Origin: Robiginitomaculum_A sp036478535
Lineage (GTDB): Bacteria; Pseudomonadota; Alphaproteobacteria; Caulobacterales; Maricaulaceae
DNA length: 64,000 nucleotides
Assembly (NCBI GenBank): GCA_965224735.1
Contig: OZ245059.1
Span: 1,798,001 to 1,862,000 of the forward strand
Direction: 5' to 3'
Every line of letters begins with the position of its first letter. The first letter of the stretch is position 1. Shown here piece by piece: positions 36,265-45,677 of this stretch. Under the pieces are notes generated by a model. That model saw only the letters and a list, made by a program, of their open reading frames with translations. It was not told the origin of the DNA and ran no database searches. The position numbers and the translations under genes are program-made.

Positions 36265-37101
36265 CTAACCGCGTAGTAGATTATTGACGCTTGTCTTAGA
36301 TCGGGTTTTCGCGTCAACCGTTTTGACAATAACTACGCAGGCTAGGGACGGCCCGCCTTTAGGGTCAGGGAGCGTACCAGGCACAACAACGCTATAAGGC
36401 GGGACTTCACCAAATGTGATAGCACCGCTTGCGCGGTCAATAATTCTTGTAGATTGAGAAATAAACACGCCCATAGCCAAAACGCTGCCTTCTCTAACAA
36501 TGACACCTTCAACCACTTCGGAGCGCGCGCCAATAAAACAAGTATCTTCAATAACCGTCGGGCTTGCCTGCAAAGGTTCCAAGACACCACCAATGCCAGT
36601 GCCTGCTGATATATGGCAATGCGCCCCAATTTGCGCACAGGATCCGACCGAAGCCCATGTGTCCACCATTGTCCCCGTACCAACATAAGCGCCGATATTT
36701 ACGAAACTGGGCATGAGTACACAATCAGGCCCAATATAAGCGCCGCGCCGCACCAAGGAGCCAGGCACAGCCCTAAACCCTGCCGCTTTGAAATCAGACG
36801 CTTCCCAGTCTTCAAATTTACTGGGTACTTTATCCCAACGCGTACCAATGCCCCCTACTGGCACATGGATATTGGGCATGATGCGGGTTTTGTTAAGCTT
36901 AAACCCTAAAAGAACAGCTTTCTTTACCCATTGATGGACAGTCCAGTCGCCATTTTTTCCCCGTGATGCAACACGAGTTGTACCCTTATCCAGTTTTTCA
37001 ATGGTTAGCTCTACGGCTTCGCGAATTTCCCCCTTGGTATCAACTGAAATAGCATCGCAGTCATCCCACGCGGCTTCAATAATATTTTCTAATTCACTCA
37101 T
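36265..37101 (-). CDS. dapD: Tetrahydrodipicolinate N-succinyltransferase
   Basis: A 278-residue left-handed beta-helix acyltransferase that uses succinyl-CoA. The hexapeptide repeats run from about residue 105 (PGSLVRRGAYIGPDCVLMPS) to 210 (VIVREGSVLAMGVFI). The N-terminal helical domain begins MSELENIIEAAWDD. With DapE it defines the succinylase branch of lysine synthesis. It is the first gene of a dapD-dapE operon, divergent from dapB. Confidence 0.94.
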   Translation of the reverse strand: MSELENIIEAAWDDCDAISVDTKGEIREAVELTIEKLDKGTTRVASRGKNGDWTVHQWVKKAVLLGFKLNKTRIMPNIHVPVGGIGTRWDKVPSKFEDWEASDFKAAGFRAVPGSLVRRGAYIGPDCVLMPSFVNIGAYVGTGTMVDTWASVGSCAQIGAHCHISAGTGIGGVLEPLQASPTVIEDTCFIGARSEVVEGVIVREGSVLAMGVFISQSTRIIDRASGAITFGEVPPYSVVVPGTLPDPKGGPSLACVVIVKTVDAKTRSKTSVNNLLRG

Positions 37102-37256
37102 ATAAAAACCCTATAAAATATTGTCATCTCTTAATACGCTTGGTATCGTTTTCACAAGTCTTTTCATAACAATATAAATTTGAGTATTTGCAAATAAAGT
37201 ATGCTCTCACTATGATGCGCGCAAAATCGGTAACTAGCTTTATGGGTAATGGCATC

Positions 37257-37979
37257 ATGAATATTGGTATAATTGGCGCAGAAGGCAAGATGGGGCAAGC
37301 CCTTGTTTCGCAAATTACGGCGAGCAAACAAGCAAAGCTTACATGTGCTTTGGTAAACCCAAAATCCGAGAACATTGGTAGAATTTGCGGCGGTGTACCT
37401 TTGAGTAGCGACTTGCAATCAGGTCTTGAGATTTGCGATGTTATTATTGACTTTTCAACGCCGAAAACAACATTGGAAGCGGCCACCCTCATGCAGAATA
37501 CGCGCTGCAAAGCCCTCGTAACGGGCACGACAGGGTACTCGGCGGAAGAAGAAGAAAAACTCCTTGCTCTGGGTAAAAATGCGATACTGGTAAAATCTGG
37601 TAACTTTTCCATTGGCATTTGTGTTTTAGATATTCTTGTAGAGCAGGCCTCAAGACTGCTCCCGAAGGACTGGCGCTTTGACATTTTAGATATTCACCAC
37701 AAGCATAAATTAGACGCTCCGTCTGGCACAGCCCTTATGCTTGGCAACTCGGGCGAGAAAACGGTGGGCCGCACAGCGGACTATAAAGACATTCGGCGCG
37801 GCGATATTATTGGCGAGCATTATGTAAACTTTTCATCGCCGCTAGAAACCATCACCTTGTCTCATAAAGCAAATGAGCGTTCGATCTTTGCCCAAGGCGC
37901 ACTTCATGCGGCCCTATGGGCATATTATAAACCCGCAGGATTATATTCAATGAGAGATGTGTTGGGTTTAAAAAGTTAA
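37257..37979 (+). CDS. dapB: 4-hydroxy-tetrahydrodipicolinate reductase
   Basis: About 240 residues. The Rossmann start is IGIIGAEGKMG. DVIIDFSTPK and VTGTTGYSAEE bind NAD(P)H. LDIHHKHKLDAPSGTA carries the catalytic His and the Lys/Asp pair. I chose ATG 37257 because family similarity starts there; the frame is open to 37188. Its ribosome site is weak. It converges on pyrG with 16 bases between the stops. Confidence 0.93.
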   Translation: MNIGIIGAEGKMGQALVSQITASKQAKLTCALVNPKSENIGRICGGVPLSSDLQSGLEICDVIIDFSTPKTTLEAATLMQNTRCKALVTGTTGYSAEEEEKLLALGKNAILVKSGNFSIGICVLDILVEQASRLLPKDWRFDILDIHHKHKLDAPSGTALMLGNSGEKTVGRTADYKDIRRGDIIGEHYVNFSSPLETITLSHKANERSIFAQGALHAALWAYYKPAGLYSMRDVLGLKS

Positions 37980-37999
37980 AAGTTCTATTTTACTTTTAA
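37976..37999. terminator. Candidate bidirectional terminator between dapB and pyrG
   Basis: TTAAAAGT (37976-37983) pairs with ACTTTTAA (37992-37999) around an 8-base loop, overlapping both stop codons. The stem is AT-rich and weak. Convergent placement is the main support. Confidence 0.35.
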
Positions 38000-39636
38000 A
38001 CCAATCGGCTTTGCTTGAGCGCAGCTTCAATGAAGCCTGCGAACAGCGGATGCGGGTCAAAGGGTCTAGATTTTAATTCAGGATGGTATTGGACGCCGAT
38101 AAACCAAGGATGATCTGGGATTTCTACAATTTCTGGCAGGATACCGTCGTGGGAAAACCCCGAGAATTTTAGGCCCTGTGCTTCTAATTTGTCTTTATAG
38201 GCAACATTGATTTCATAACGGTGACGGTGACGTTCGCTTATATTTTGCGTGCCATATAATTTTGCGACAAGAGACCCTTTGCTCAGCACCGCAGGATAAG
38301 CACCAAGACGCATTGTACCGCCTAGCTCTGTGTCCTTTGTACGGGTTTGCTTTTCATTGCCCTTAACCCATTCCCTCATCAAACCAACAATATGCGTACC
38401 ATCTTGGCCAAATTCGCTAGAGCTAGCATCCGTTATGCCCGCCAGATTACGCGCCGCTTCGATAACCGCCATTTGCATACCAAAACAAATGCCAAAATAC
38501 GGCACGGCCCGCTCGCGTGCATATTCAACGGCTTTGATCTTACCTTCAGAGCCGCGCTCGCCAAATCCACCTGGAACCAAAACTCCGTGCATGCCTTTAA
38601 GGACTTCGCTATGATCACTGGTTTCAAACTCTTCGCTTTCAATCCATTTGATATTGACCTTGACCTTATTGGCTATGCCCCCATGCACCAGAGCTTCGGT
38701 GATAGATTTATAGGCGTCAGGCAGGACTGTGTATTTACCAATCACGGCAATATTCACTTTCCCGTCAGGATTATGCAGTGTTTTAGATATACCTTCCCAA
38801 CGGGACAAATCTATATTCTCTTTTATCTCTAACTCGAAATGGTGCAACACTTCCGCGTCTAGCCCTTCTTTGTGGTAAGCTAGCGGCACATCATAAATAG
38901 AGCCCGCGTCCAATCCTTGAATAACAGCGCTTTCACGAACATTACAAAACTGCGCTATCTTTTTGATATTACTAGGGTCTATAGGCCGATCGGCTCGGCA
39001 TAACAATATATTTGGCTGAATACCAATAGAGCGAAGTTCTTTCACGCTGTGCTGTGTTGGTTTGGTTTTTACCTCACCAGCTGCCGCAATATAAGGCAGT
39101 AAAGTCACATGCATAAACAAGACTTGCTCGCGGCCAAGCTCTTGGCCAAGTTGCCGTAATGCTTCGAAAAATGGGAGACCTTCAATATCACCTACCGTGC
39201 CGCCAACTTCACACAAAACGAAATCGACATCGCCCGCATCCGAGATCACAAATTCCTTAAGCTCATTGGTCACATGCGGGATAACCTGCACGGTTGCGCC
39301 CAAATAATCACCCTGGCGCTCTTTTTCGATAATATTGGAGTAGACTCTGCCCGTGGTGATATTGTCATTTTGGTGCGCAGAGACGCCCGTAAACCGCTCA
39401 TAATGGCCAAGGTCAAGATCAGTTTCCGCCCCATCGTCCGTCACATAACACTCACCATGTTGATAAGGTGACATTGTACCAGGATCGACATTTAAATAGG
39501 GATCCAGCTTACGCAAGCGCACCTTGTAACCGCGTGCTTGCAAGAGCGCTCCCAAAGCCGCAGAAGCAAGGCCTTTACCCAAAGAGGATACAACGCCGCC
39601 TGTGATAAAAATATATCTCGGTTTAATATTCGTCAT
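37996..39636 (-). CDS. pyrG: CTP synthase
   Basis: About 546 residues, full length. The N-terminal amidoligase domain starts RYIFITGGVVSSLGKGLASA and includes HYERFTG. The C-terminal class-I glutamine amidotransferase has GGFGERG, the nucleophile Cys in FGICFGMQ and the His/Glu end VQYHPELKSRP. It makes CTP from UTP with glutamine or ammonia. ATG 39636 is preferred over the in-frame GTG at 39645. secG lies just upstream, as in many alphaproteobacteria. Confidence 0.96.
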   Translation of the reverse strand: MTNIKPRYIFITGGVVSSLGKGLASAALGALLQARGYKVRLRKLDPYLNVDPGTMSPYQHGECYVTDDGAETDLDLGHYERFTGVSAHQNDNITTGRVYSNIIEKERQGDYLGATVQVIPHVTNELKEFVISDAGDVDFVLCEVGGTVGDIEGLPFFEALRQLGQELGREQVLFMHVTLLPYIAAAGEVKTKPTQHSVKELRSIGIQPNILLCRADRPIDPSNIKKIAQFCNVRESAVIQGLDAGSIYDVPLAYHKEGLDAEVLHHFELEIKENIDLSRWEGISKTLHNPDGKVNIAVIGKYTVLPDAYKSITEALVHGGIANKVKVNIKWIESEEFETSDHSEVLKGMHGVLVPGGFGERGSEGKIKAVEYARERAVPYFGICFGMQMAVIEAARNLAGITDASSSEFGQDGTHIVGLMREWVKGNEKQTRTKDTELGGTMRLGAYPAVLSKGSLVAKLYGTQNISERHRHRYEINVAYKDKLEAQGLKFSGFSHDGILPEIVEIPDHPWFIGVQYHPELKSRPFDPHPLFAGFIEAALKQSRLV

Positions 39637-39668
39637 AACCCGCACTCACCTGAAACCAGGCGAGTGTG

Positions 39669-40109
39669 TTACTCTTCTGGCTTTTTATCCGTATTTTTTT
39701 CTGTCGTAGAGGTTGATTCATCCGTTTGAGAATCTTGCTCCAACGGGGTTACACTCTTGGACGCATCGGCAGGTGAATTCAAGTCCTGATTTTCAATTTT
39801 TTGTGAATTTTTATTAGGTTTGACAGTATCGCTAATCAAGCCCTTTTCTGCGCCTTTATCATCAAGCAAGCTACGGTCAACTTTTTGCATGTTAAAAGCA
39901 ATAGAAATAAGCAGGCAAACAACCAAAAACAAAGCGCCAAAAACGCCCGTTAGTTTTGAGACTAAATCAGCAGTGCCGCGTCCTGACATAAGGTCGCCCC
40001 CCCCCCCGCCGCCAATACCCAAAGCACCACCTTCAGAGCGCTGAATAAGAATAAGCCCAATCATAACAATCGAGAGTATCAGTAAAACAATAAGCAATAC
40101 ATTTGCCAT
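39669..40109 (-). CDS. secG: Preprotein translocase subunit SecG
   Basis: About 146 residues. TM1 (residues 3-21) is followed by the SecG loop LILIQRSEGGALGIGGGGGG. TM2 (about 48-67) has FGALFLVVCLLISIAF. The tail after residue 80 is polar and acidic. SecG stabilises the SecYEG channel. I chose ATG 40109, with AGGA upstream; the frame continues to 40190. The glycine run is encoded by a ten-C stretch on the plus strand, a possible slippage site. Confidence 0.92.
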   Translation of the reverse strand: MANVLLIVLLILSIVMIGLILIQRSEGGALGIGGGGGGDLMSGRGTADLVSKLTGVFGALFLVVCLLISIAFNMQKVDRSLLDDKGAEKGLISDTVKPNKNSQKIENQDLNSPADASKSVTPLEQDSQTDESTSTTEKNTDKKPEE

Positions 40110-40415
40110 AACGGACGTCCTGATTTTAAAACACATTTGAGTTTCGCGCGCTTTACAGCAAAAAACCACACAATACCAGTACTTTTTCACACCCAGTATT
40201 TTTTCCTAGGCACAGCTTCTATGTGTCTGTACCCATATGTAGATAAGATCGAGTTTGTTGTTTTCAAGGTATTTGCATAAAATAGCTAAAATGAGTATTT
40301 TCCTACAGTGAAAAGAACAACAACACGCAATTGACCTTATCCTTGACCTTGGTGTACTTAGGGTTATGGTGTGGAAAATTAACATAGGATCGCACAGAGC
40401 GGCTGGAGAAAGACA
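40110..40415. other. Divergent intergenic region, secG / RNA helicase
   Basis: About 300 bases, AT-rich, with no supported gene. TTGACCTT occurs twice (40331 and 40343), both able to act as -35 boxes for the helicase. Cold-induced helicases often have long leaders, but nothing specific is visible here. Confidence 0.4.
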
Positions 40416-41909
40416 CTGACTAAAGATAATGCACCGACTAAAGGTAATACTCAGAACGCAAACAATAAGGTTGCGGAAATAAACCCAAATGAAGAAATAA
40501 AAGTTAGCTTTGCTGATTTGGGTTTTATTCCTGAAATTTTAAAAGCTCTGAATGATGTAGGCTACATAACCCCTACTCCCATTCAAGCAGAAGCGATCCC
40601 TGCGGCTCTGCAAGGAAGAGACGTGCTGGGCATTGCCCAAACGGGTACGGGTAAAACGGGGGCCTTTACCCTACCCATTATGCAGCGCATGGCTAAAGGT
40701 CGCGCCCGGGCTCGTATGCCGCGTTGCCTGATTGTATGTCCCACTCGCGAGCTTGCGGCGCAGGTTGCGGAAAATGTTGAGCACTACGGAAAATACCTGA
40801 AAATTTCTATGGCGCTCCTTATTGGCGGGGTAAGCTTTGCCAAGCAAGAACTGAAATTAAATCGGGGTGTTGATGTGCTTATCGCCACCCCTGGACGGCT
40901 CTTGGATCATTTCGAGCGCGGCAAAGTTATGCTTACGGGCGTACAGGCTTTGGTCGTTGATGAAGCCGACAGAATGCTCGATATGGGCTTTATCCCTGAT
41001 ATTGAACGTATTTTCAAACTCACGCCCTTTACGCGGCAAGTTTTATTCTTTTCGGCAACCATGCCCAATGAGATAAAACGCCTTGTGGATACGTTTTTAC
41101 ACCAACCGCACCACGTTCAAATTGCGCGTAAAAATATAACGGCAAAAACGGTAAAACAGCTCATCGTTATAATGCCAAGTAATGATAGCAAGCAAAAACG
41201 AACCGCCCTGCGCTATGCCATAGATAATATGGGTGTGAAAAACGGTATCGTATTTTGCAATCGAAAACTTGATGTGGATATTGTTGCAAAATCTCTCACG
41301 GTGCATGGCCATAACGCTGCGCCTATTCATGGTGATTTGGCGCAAAGTGTACGCACTAAAACGCTGGCAAAGTTTAAAAACGGGGAGATTGAGTTCCTCG
41401 TCGCCTCTGATGTAGCGGCGCGCGGACTCGACGTGCCCTCAGTTTCCCATGTGTTTAACTATGACGTGCCCTCCCATAGCGAAGATTATGTTCACCGCAT
41501 TGGCCGCACAGGGCGCGCTGGACGCAAGGGCGAAACACTTATGTTCGTCACACCCTTTGATCGTAAATACTATGCAGATATCCTTAATCTCATCAAAATA
41601 AAAGCGATAGAAGAGTATACAATTCCAGGGCTTGAGGATTTTGAAAAAACCAAGTCTCGCCACAAAGGCAAAGGCGGGAGCCAAAACGTTACAGCTGGCC
41701 GCAACAAGCAGGCGCACGGCGCCAAAAAACAAAGTAAGCCGCAACAAAGTAGTAAGCTAAAAAACAATAAGACCGCTGCTAACAATCAGCAAAATAGAGA
41801 TAACCAAAATAGGGGTAATAAGGGTAAATACAAAAACACATTGCCAAAAAATGACACAAGTGGTTTTGGCGATAGTATGCCTGCTTTCTTCAGTAACCCT
41901 AAAAAATAA
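40416..41909 (+). CDS. DEAD-box RNA helicase (RhlE-like)
   Basis: The conserved core has the Q motif with PTPIQAEAIP, Walker A AQTGTGKT, PTRELAAQV, DEAD (VVDEADRMLDMGF), SAT and HRIGRTGRAGR. A basic, Gln/Asn-rich low-complexity tail of about 100 residues follows. The upstream aromatic of the Q motif lies in SFADLGF, before the first TTG (40518), so that TTG is too late as a start. The in-frame stop is at 40380, and there is no ATG or GTG between. CTG at 40416, with GGAG seven bases upstream, gives a complete N-terminus. It remodels structured RNA and ribosome assembly intermediates. Confidence 0.88.
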   Translation: MTKDNAPTKGNTQNANNKVAEINPNEEIKVSFADLGFIPEILKALNDVGYITPTPIQAEAIPAALQGRDVLGIAQTGTGKTGAFTLPIMQRMAKGRARARMPRCLIVCPTRELAAQVAENVEHYGKYLKISMALLIGGVSFAKQELKLNRGVDVLIATPGRLLDHFERGKVMLTGVQALVVDEADRMLDMGFIPDIERIFKLTPFTRQVLFFSATMPNEIKRLVDTFLHQPHHVQIARKNITAKTVKQLIVIMPSNDSKQKRTALRYAIDNMGVKNGIVFCNRKLDVDIVAKSLTVHGHNAAPIHGDLAQSVRTKTLAKFKNGEIEFLVASDVAARGLDVPSVSHVFNYDVPSHSEDYVHRIGRTGRAGRKGETLMFVTPFDRKYYADILNLIKIKAIEEYTIPGLEDFEKTKSRHKGKGGSQNVTAGRNKQAHGAKKQSKPQQSSKLKNNKTAANNQQNRDNQNRGNKGKYKNTLPKNDTSGFGDSMPAFFSNPKK

Positions 41910-41969
41910 TGCCAAAGTACTCGTGGATCTGGGAACGGTTTATCTGGCCTGTCTGACTGCACAAATCAA

Positions 41970-42563
41970 TTATGGCGGCGCTGTATTCTTATAACTATCC
42001 AATTTTTCAAAAGTTTCAAACCATTTGGCGAGTTTTGGCATATGAGTGCGCCACTGCATGTCAGCGGAGCGAAAGTCTACATAACCGAGCGCGCAAGCAA
42101 TGCCCAAATTGCCAAACTCCCAAGGCTTGCCCAAATCTTCTACGATCGTTTCAAGGTGCTGGAGCGCGCGCACCACCGCGTTTTCTTGGCGCATGGCCCA
42201 AAAATCCCACCATTGTTCCTGCGGGCGAATACGTTCCATCCGAAAGGCCAAAACTGCATCAATAATACCATCACCAAGCGCGTGCAGGGTTTTCTGCCGC
42301 CAACCCGCCTTGCCAGAGGGGAGCCAGGGCTTGCTCAAACTATCAAGATATTCACAAATCACAGGGCTATCATAAATCGTCGTTTTATTATCCATTTTAT
42401 TATCCATAAGCGCAGGTACTTTGCCCAGCGGATTCACGCCGTGCAAAACCGCCTCATCATCAAATGGCACGGTCTCAACTTCGACAACACCCAACCCCTT
42501 CTCGAGAATTAAAATGCGCGCTTTGCGGCTATAGGGCGATGTTTTCGAGAGTATGAGTTTCAT
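41970..42563 (-). CDS. Glutathione S-transferase family protein
   Basis: About 197 residues. The thioredoxin-like N-domain begins KLILSKTSPYSRKARI (putative catalytic Ser in SPYS). NPLGKVPAL is the cis-Pro loop, and YDSPVICEYLD binds glutathione. An all-helical C-domain follows. I chose ATG 42563. Substrate unknown. It stands alone between the helicase and sufA, convergent with the helicase. Confidence 0.88.
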   Translation of the reverse strand: MKLILSKTSPYSRKARILILEKGLGVVEVETVPFDDEAVLHGVNPLGKVPALMDNKMDNKTTIYDSPVICEYLDSLSKPWLPSGKAGWRQKTLHALGDGIIDAVLAFRMERIRPQEQWWDFWAMRQENAVVRALQHLETIVEDLGKPWEFGNLGIACALGYVDFRSADMQWRTHMPKLAKWFETFEKLDSYKNTAPP

Positions 42564-42635
42564 GGATATCTCGCTTTTAGTTGGTTTTCGCACCTGTTGC
42601 GGAATTCAGTATGGGGAGTATCTATTCTTAGTTGT

Positions 42636-42998
42636 TCACGCGTCTGCTACTTCAACAGGCACAATCGTGACGCTTTCCCCGCAGCCGCATGCATCAGTTT
42701 GGTTGGGGTTTCTAAATACAAATTTTGAATAAAGAATTTCTGTTTCGTAATCGACAACAGAGCCTAAGAGAAACAAAACCGCTTTGGCATCAACGACGAT
42801 TTGCACACCTTTATCTTCGACAACCTCGTCAAATTTTTCAATCTCGCCGACATATTCCATCAAATATTCCATGCCCGCGCAGCCACCGTTGTTCACGCCA
42901 ACCCGCAGATAACCCTGGCCTTGTTCATCCAGAATTTCGCGCACGCGCGCCGCGGCAACGTCCGTCAAGGTTACAAGTTTTGGTCTTTCTCTAGCCAT
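42636..42998 (-). CDS. sufA: A-type Fe-S carrier / HesB-IscA family
   Basis: 120 residues. NGGCAGMEYLMEY and the C-terminal ACGCGES provide the three conserved Cys residues of A-type carriers, which bind and pass on Fe-S clusters. It is the last gene of the suf operon, 21 bases after sufT, which supports the SufA assignment over ErpA. Confidence 0.92.
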   Translation of the reverse strand: MARERPKLVTLTDVAAARVREILDEQGQGYLRVGVNNGGCAGMEYLMEYVGEIEKFDEVVEDKGVQIVVDAKAVLFLLGSVVDYETEILYSKFVFRNPNQTDACGCGESVTIVPVEVADA

Positions 42999-43019
42999 TT
43001 TAATATCCTAACCATGGGT

Positions 43020-43397
43020 TTAAAACATATTTAGTTCAAGCCGTGCTTCGTCGCTCATAAGATCTGGTGTCCATGGCGGATCGAAAACCATATCAACCTC
43101 GACTTCGCGCACGCCATCAATCATCATACAAGCGTTTTGCACCCAGATTGGCATTTCCCCAGCCACTGGGCAACCGGGCGCTGTCAAAGTCATATCAACT
43201 TTTAGTGTCCAGTCATCTTCTAACTCGACTTTGTAAATCAGGCCAAGCTCGTAAATGTCCACTGGGATTTCTGGGTCATAAACGGTTTTTATCTGAGAAA
43301 TAACTTCAGCTGTTACCCGCTCCATATCCGCGTCCGTAGGCTTGCTCGCGCTACCTTTGATAACATCGATCACATCTCTTTGTATATTTTCACTCAT
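43020..43397 (-). CDS. sufT: SufT / MIP18-family (DUF59) Fe-S maturation protein
   Basis: About 125 residues. The DUF59 core is DPEIPVDIYELGLIY, then MTLTAPGCPVA with the conserved Cys and the closing FDPPWTPDLMS. Family members help deliver Fe-S clusters. I chose ATG 43397 (MSENIQRD). It lies between sufS and sufA, the usual alphaproteobacterial position. Confidence 0.92.
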   Translation of the reverse strand: MSENIQRDVIDVIKGSASKPTDADMERVTAEVISQIKTVYDPEIPVDIYELGLIYKVELEDDWTLKVDMTLTAPGCPVAGEMPIWVQNACMMIDGVREVEVDMVFDPPWTPDLMSDEARLELNMF

Positions 43398-43422
43398 TAT
43401 AGTCCTCATATAGTATCTTTAT

Positions 43423-44640
43423 TTAAGAAAGAAACATTTGCACTTTCTTCATACCGTAAATCAGGCGGTCAACTTCAGCTTCCGTATTATAAATACCAAA
43501 ACTGATCCGCGCCGTGCTGTGTACGCCAAAGCTCTCCATAAGCGGCTGTGTGCAGTGCTGGCCAGCGCGAATAGCAATGCCGTATTTATCCAAAATTTGC
43601 GCAATGTCATGAGCATGTGCGCCCTCCAGCGTGAACGACAACACCGCGCCTTTGTCGGGTGTGTCACCGATTACCCTAAATGTATTTAGCTTAGAAAGTC
43701 CCTTTAAAGTTTTGTTATACAAGTGTATTTCATGTTTTTTTATAATCGCTCTGTCAAATTGACTAATCCAGTTAATCGCAGCGCCAAAGCCGATAGCCTC
43801 TATAATCGGCGGGGTTCCTGCTTCAAACTTATGGGGGATATCCGCATAAGTTATACGGTCCAAAAACACATCTTCGATCATCTCCCCCCCGCCATTAAAA
43901 GGCTGTATGCGCTCTAGCATTTCACGTTTTCCGTAAAGTGCGCCAATGCCCGTCGGGCCATATAATTTATGTCCCGTCATGGCATAAAAGTCCGCGTCAA
44001 CATCCAAAACATCAACCGCCATATGCACGGCGGCCTGCGTGCCATCAATCACAAAGATACAGCCATGTTCGTGCGCGATCTTACCCATGTCTTTGACAGG
44101 GTTTATAGTGCCCAAAACATTGCTCATATGCACAATTGAAACCACTTTGGTGCGCCCCGTGAAAAGGGATTTATACTGCTCTATATCAAGTGTGCCATCC
44201 GCCAACACATCGACCCATTTAATCACGGCACCAAACCGCTCGCGTAGAAAATTCCACGGCACGATATTAGAGTGGTGTTCCATCTTGGTGATGATAATCT
44301 CATCGCCCTTTTTGATCTCCCCCATTAGGCCATACGCAACGAGATTTAACGCTTCAGTCGCCCCTTTTGTGAAAATGATTTCATTGACCTCCGCAGCGCC
44401 TAAGAAATCTGCTACGGTTTTGCGCGCCGCTTCAAACTTCTCCGTCGTTTCATTGGCCATCGTGTGCAGGCCTCGGTGTACATTGGCATAGCTATGTTCT
44501 ATACAGTTCCGCATAGCATCCATCACGGCCACAGGTTTTTGCGCGCTTGCGGCATTATCAAGGTAAACTAGTGGCTTGCCATTGATCTTCCGCGAGAGGA
44601 TTGGAAATTGATTACGTATGCTCTCGATATCAAAACTCAT
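43423..44640 (-). CDS. sufS: SufS-type cysteine desulfurase
   Basis: A 405-residue PLP enzyme of group II. The N-terminal PLVYLDNAASAQKP precedes ITKMEHHSNIVPW. The PLP Lys is in AMTGHKLYGPTGIGALYG. The active Cys lies in the later loop IRAGQHCTQPLM. It takes sulfur from cysteine for cluster assembly on SufBCD. ATG overlaps the sufD stop by four bases (ATGA). Confidence 0.95.
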   Translation of the reverse strand: MSFDIESIRNQFPILSRKINGKPLVYLDNAASAQKPVAVMDAMRNCIEHSYANVHRGLHTMANETTEKFEAARKTVADFLGAAEVNEIIFTKGATEALNLVAYGLMGEIKKGDEIIITKMEHHSNIVPWNFLRERFGAVIKWVDVLADGTLDIEQYKSLFTGRTKVVSIVHMSNVLGTINPVKDMGKIAHEHGCIFVIDGTQAAVHMAVDVLDVDADFYAMTGHKLYGPTGIGALYGKREMLERIQPFNGGGEMIEDVFLDRITYADIPHKFEAGTPPIIEAIGFGAAINWISQFDRAIIKKHEIHLYNKTLKGLSKLNTFRVIGDTPDKGAVLSFTLEGAHAHDIAQILDKYGIAIRAGQHCTQPLMESFGVHSTARISFGIYNTEAEVDRLIYGMKKVQMFLS

Positions 44641-45677
44641 GAGTTTTCCTCAAGCCATGTAGAAATACGCGTCATGAAATCTGTATTATTTGCCATATTA
44701 TCGAAAGCTTCAGCGACAAACACTTCGGTCAAAAGCGCCTCGGCTTGCGCTTTTGGTATGCCGCGTTGGCGCATATAAAACAGGGCGCTCTCATCCAATA
44801 CCCCAATCGTATTACCATGAGCGCACGCTACATCATCGGCATATATTTTTAGCTCTGGCTTAGAGCGTATTTCGCATGTATCAGATTGCATAATCACGTC
44901 ATGACGCATTTTTGCATCCGTAAGCTGCGCGGATTTACGCACATGAAATTTTCCTTGGAAAACCCCGCGCGCCCGACCTCTCGTCACGCCTTTGACCGAC
45001 TGGCGGATATTGGCGCCTGGCGCAGCTAGATCGATAGAACTCGTCATGTCGCAATGACGTTTTCCCTTTAAAAGATACGCCCCGTGAATGTCGGCTTTTA
45101 AATTCTCGCCAAAGCTAGCAACCCGCGTTTCAAGCCGCGAGAGTGCGCCGCCAAAGCTCAGCGTATGTTGGATAATGCTTGCCTCCGCCCATGCATTGAT
45201 ATTGGCAGTAACAATGCGCACCGTGCCCGCAGTATCATTATGAAATAGGGTGCGAGTCAAACCCGCGCCTTGCGCCAGTTCAAACTGGATATCAATGTTC
45301 GAAAACACACTATCCAAACTTTCATAAACTTCGCGCACACAAAGCCTAGCCCCCTTGCCTAATTTATAAACAATACGCGCATGTCCACCGCCCTGCGCAA
45401 TGATAACGACAGGTGTACGCGATTTAAACCCTGCTGGCACAGTGATAACCATCGCTGCTCTGATGAAATTATCAGCAAATTTCCCCATAACGGATTCGGA
45501 TTTGGGCTGGGCTTCGCGCCTCACCACTATGCCTTCACCGCATGTGATATCAAGCCTTTGCTCCGCGCTCAGTCCTTGCTCTTTGCCCCGCACCTTCGTG
45601 CGCACATCCGTCCACTTCCACGCTTCCATACGGCGGTGTGGCAGGTGTTCCAGGATATTTTCTGTGCTAAGCGGCAT
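44637..45677 (-). CDS. sufD: Fe-S cluster assembly protein SufD
   Basis: About 346 residues. The C-terminal half is the SufB/D beta-helix core: FQGKFHVRKSAQLTDAKM, then ADDVACAHGNTIG with the conserved Cys/His and LFYMRQRGIPKAQAEALL. The N-terminal helical part begins STENILEHLPHRRMEAWKWTD. I chose ATG 45677 because the AGAAGG inside sufC is nine bases upstream; it overlaps sufC by 11 bases. The longer frame to 45842 only reads through sufC. Confidence 0.93.
   Translation of the reverse strand: MPLSTENILEHLPHRRMEAWKWTDVRTKVRGKEQGLSAEQRLDITCGEGIVVRREAQPKSESVMGKFADNFIRAAMVITVPAGFKSRTPVVIIAQGGGHARIVYKLGKGARLCVREVYESLDSVFSNIDIQFELAQGAGLTRTLFHNDTAGTVRIVTANINAWAEASIIQHTLSFGGALSRLETRVASFGENLKADIHGAYLLKGKRHCDMTSSIDLAAPGANIRQSVKGVTRGRARGVFQGKFHVRKSAQLTDAKMRHDVIMQSDTCEIRSKPELKIYADDVACAHGNTIGVLDESALFYMRQRGIPKAQAEALLTEVFVAEAFDNMANNTDFMTRISTWLEENS

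Noticed and set aside
43461..43689. Small frames opposite the 3' end of sufS
   Set aside because: They overlap a conserved gene on the other strand and show no domain.
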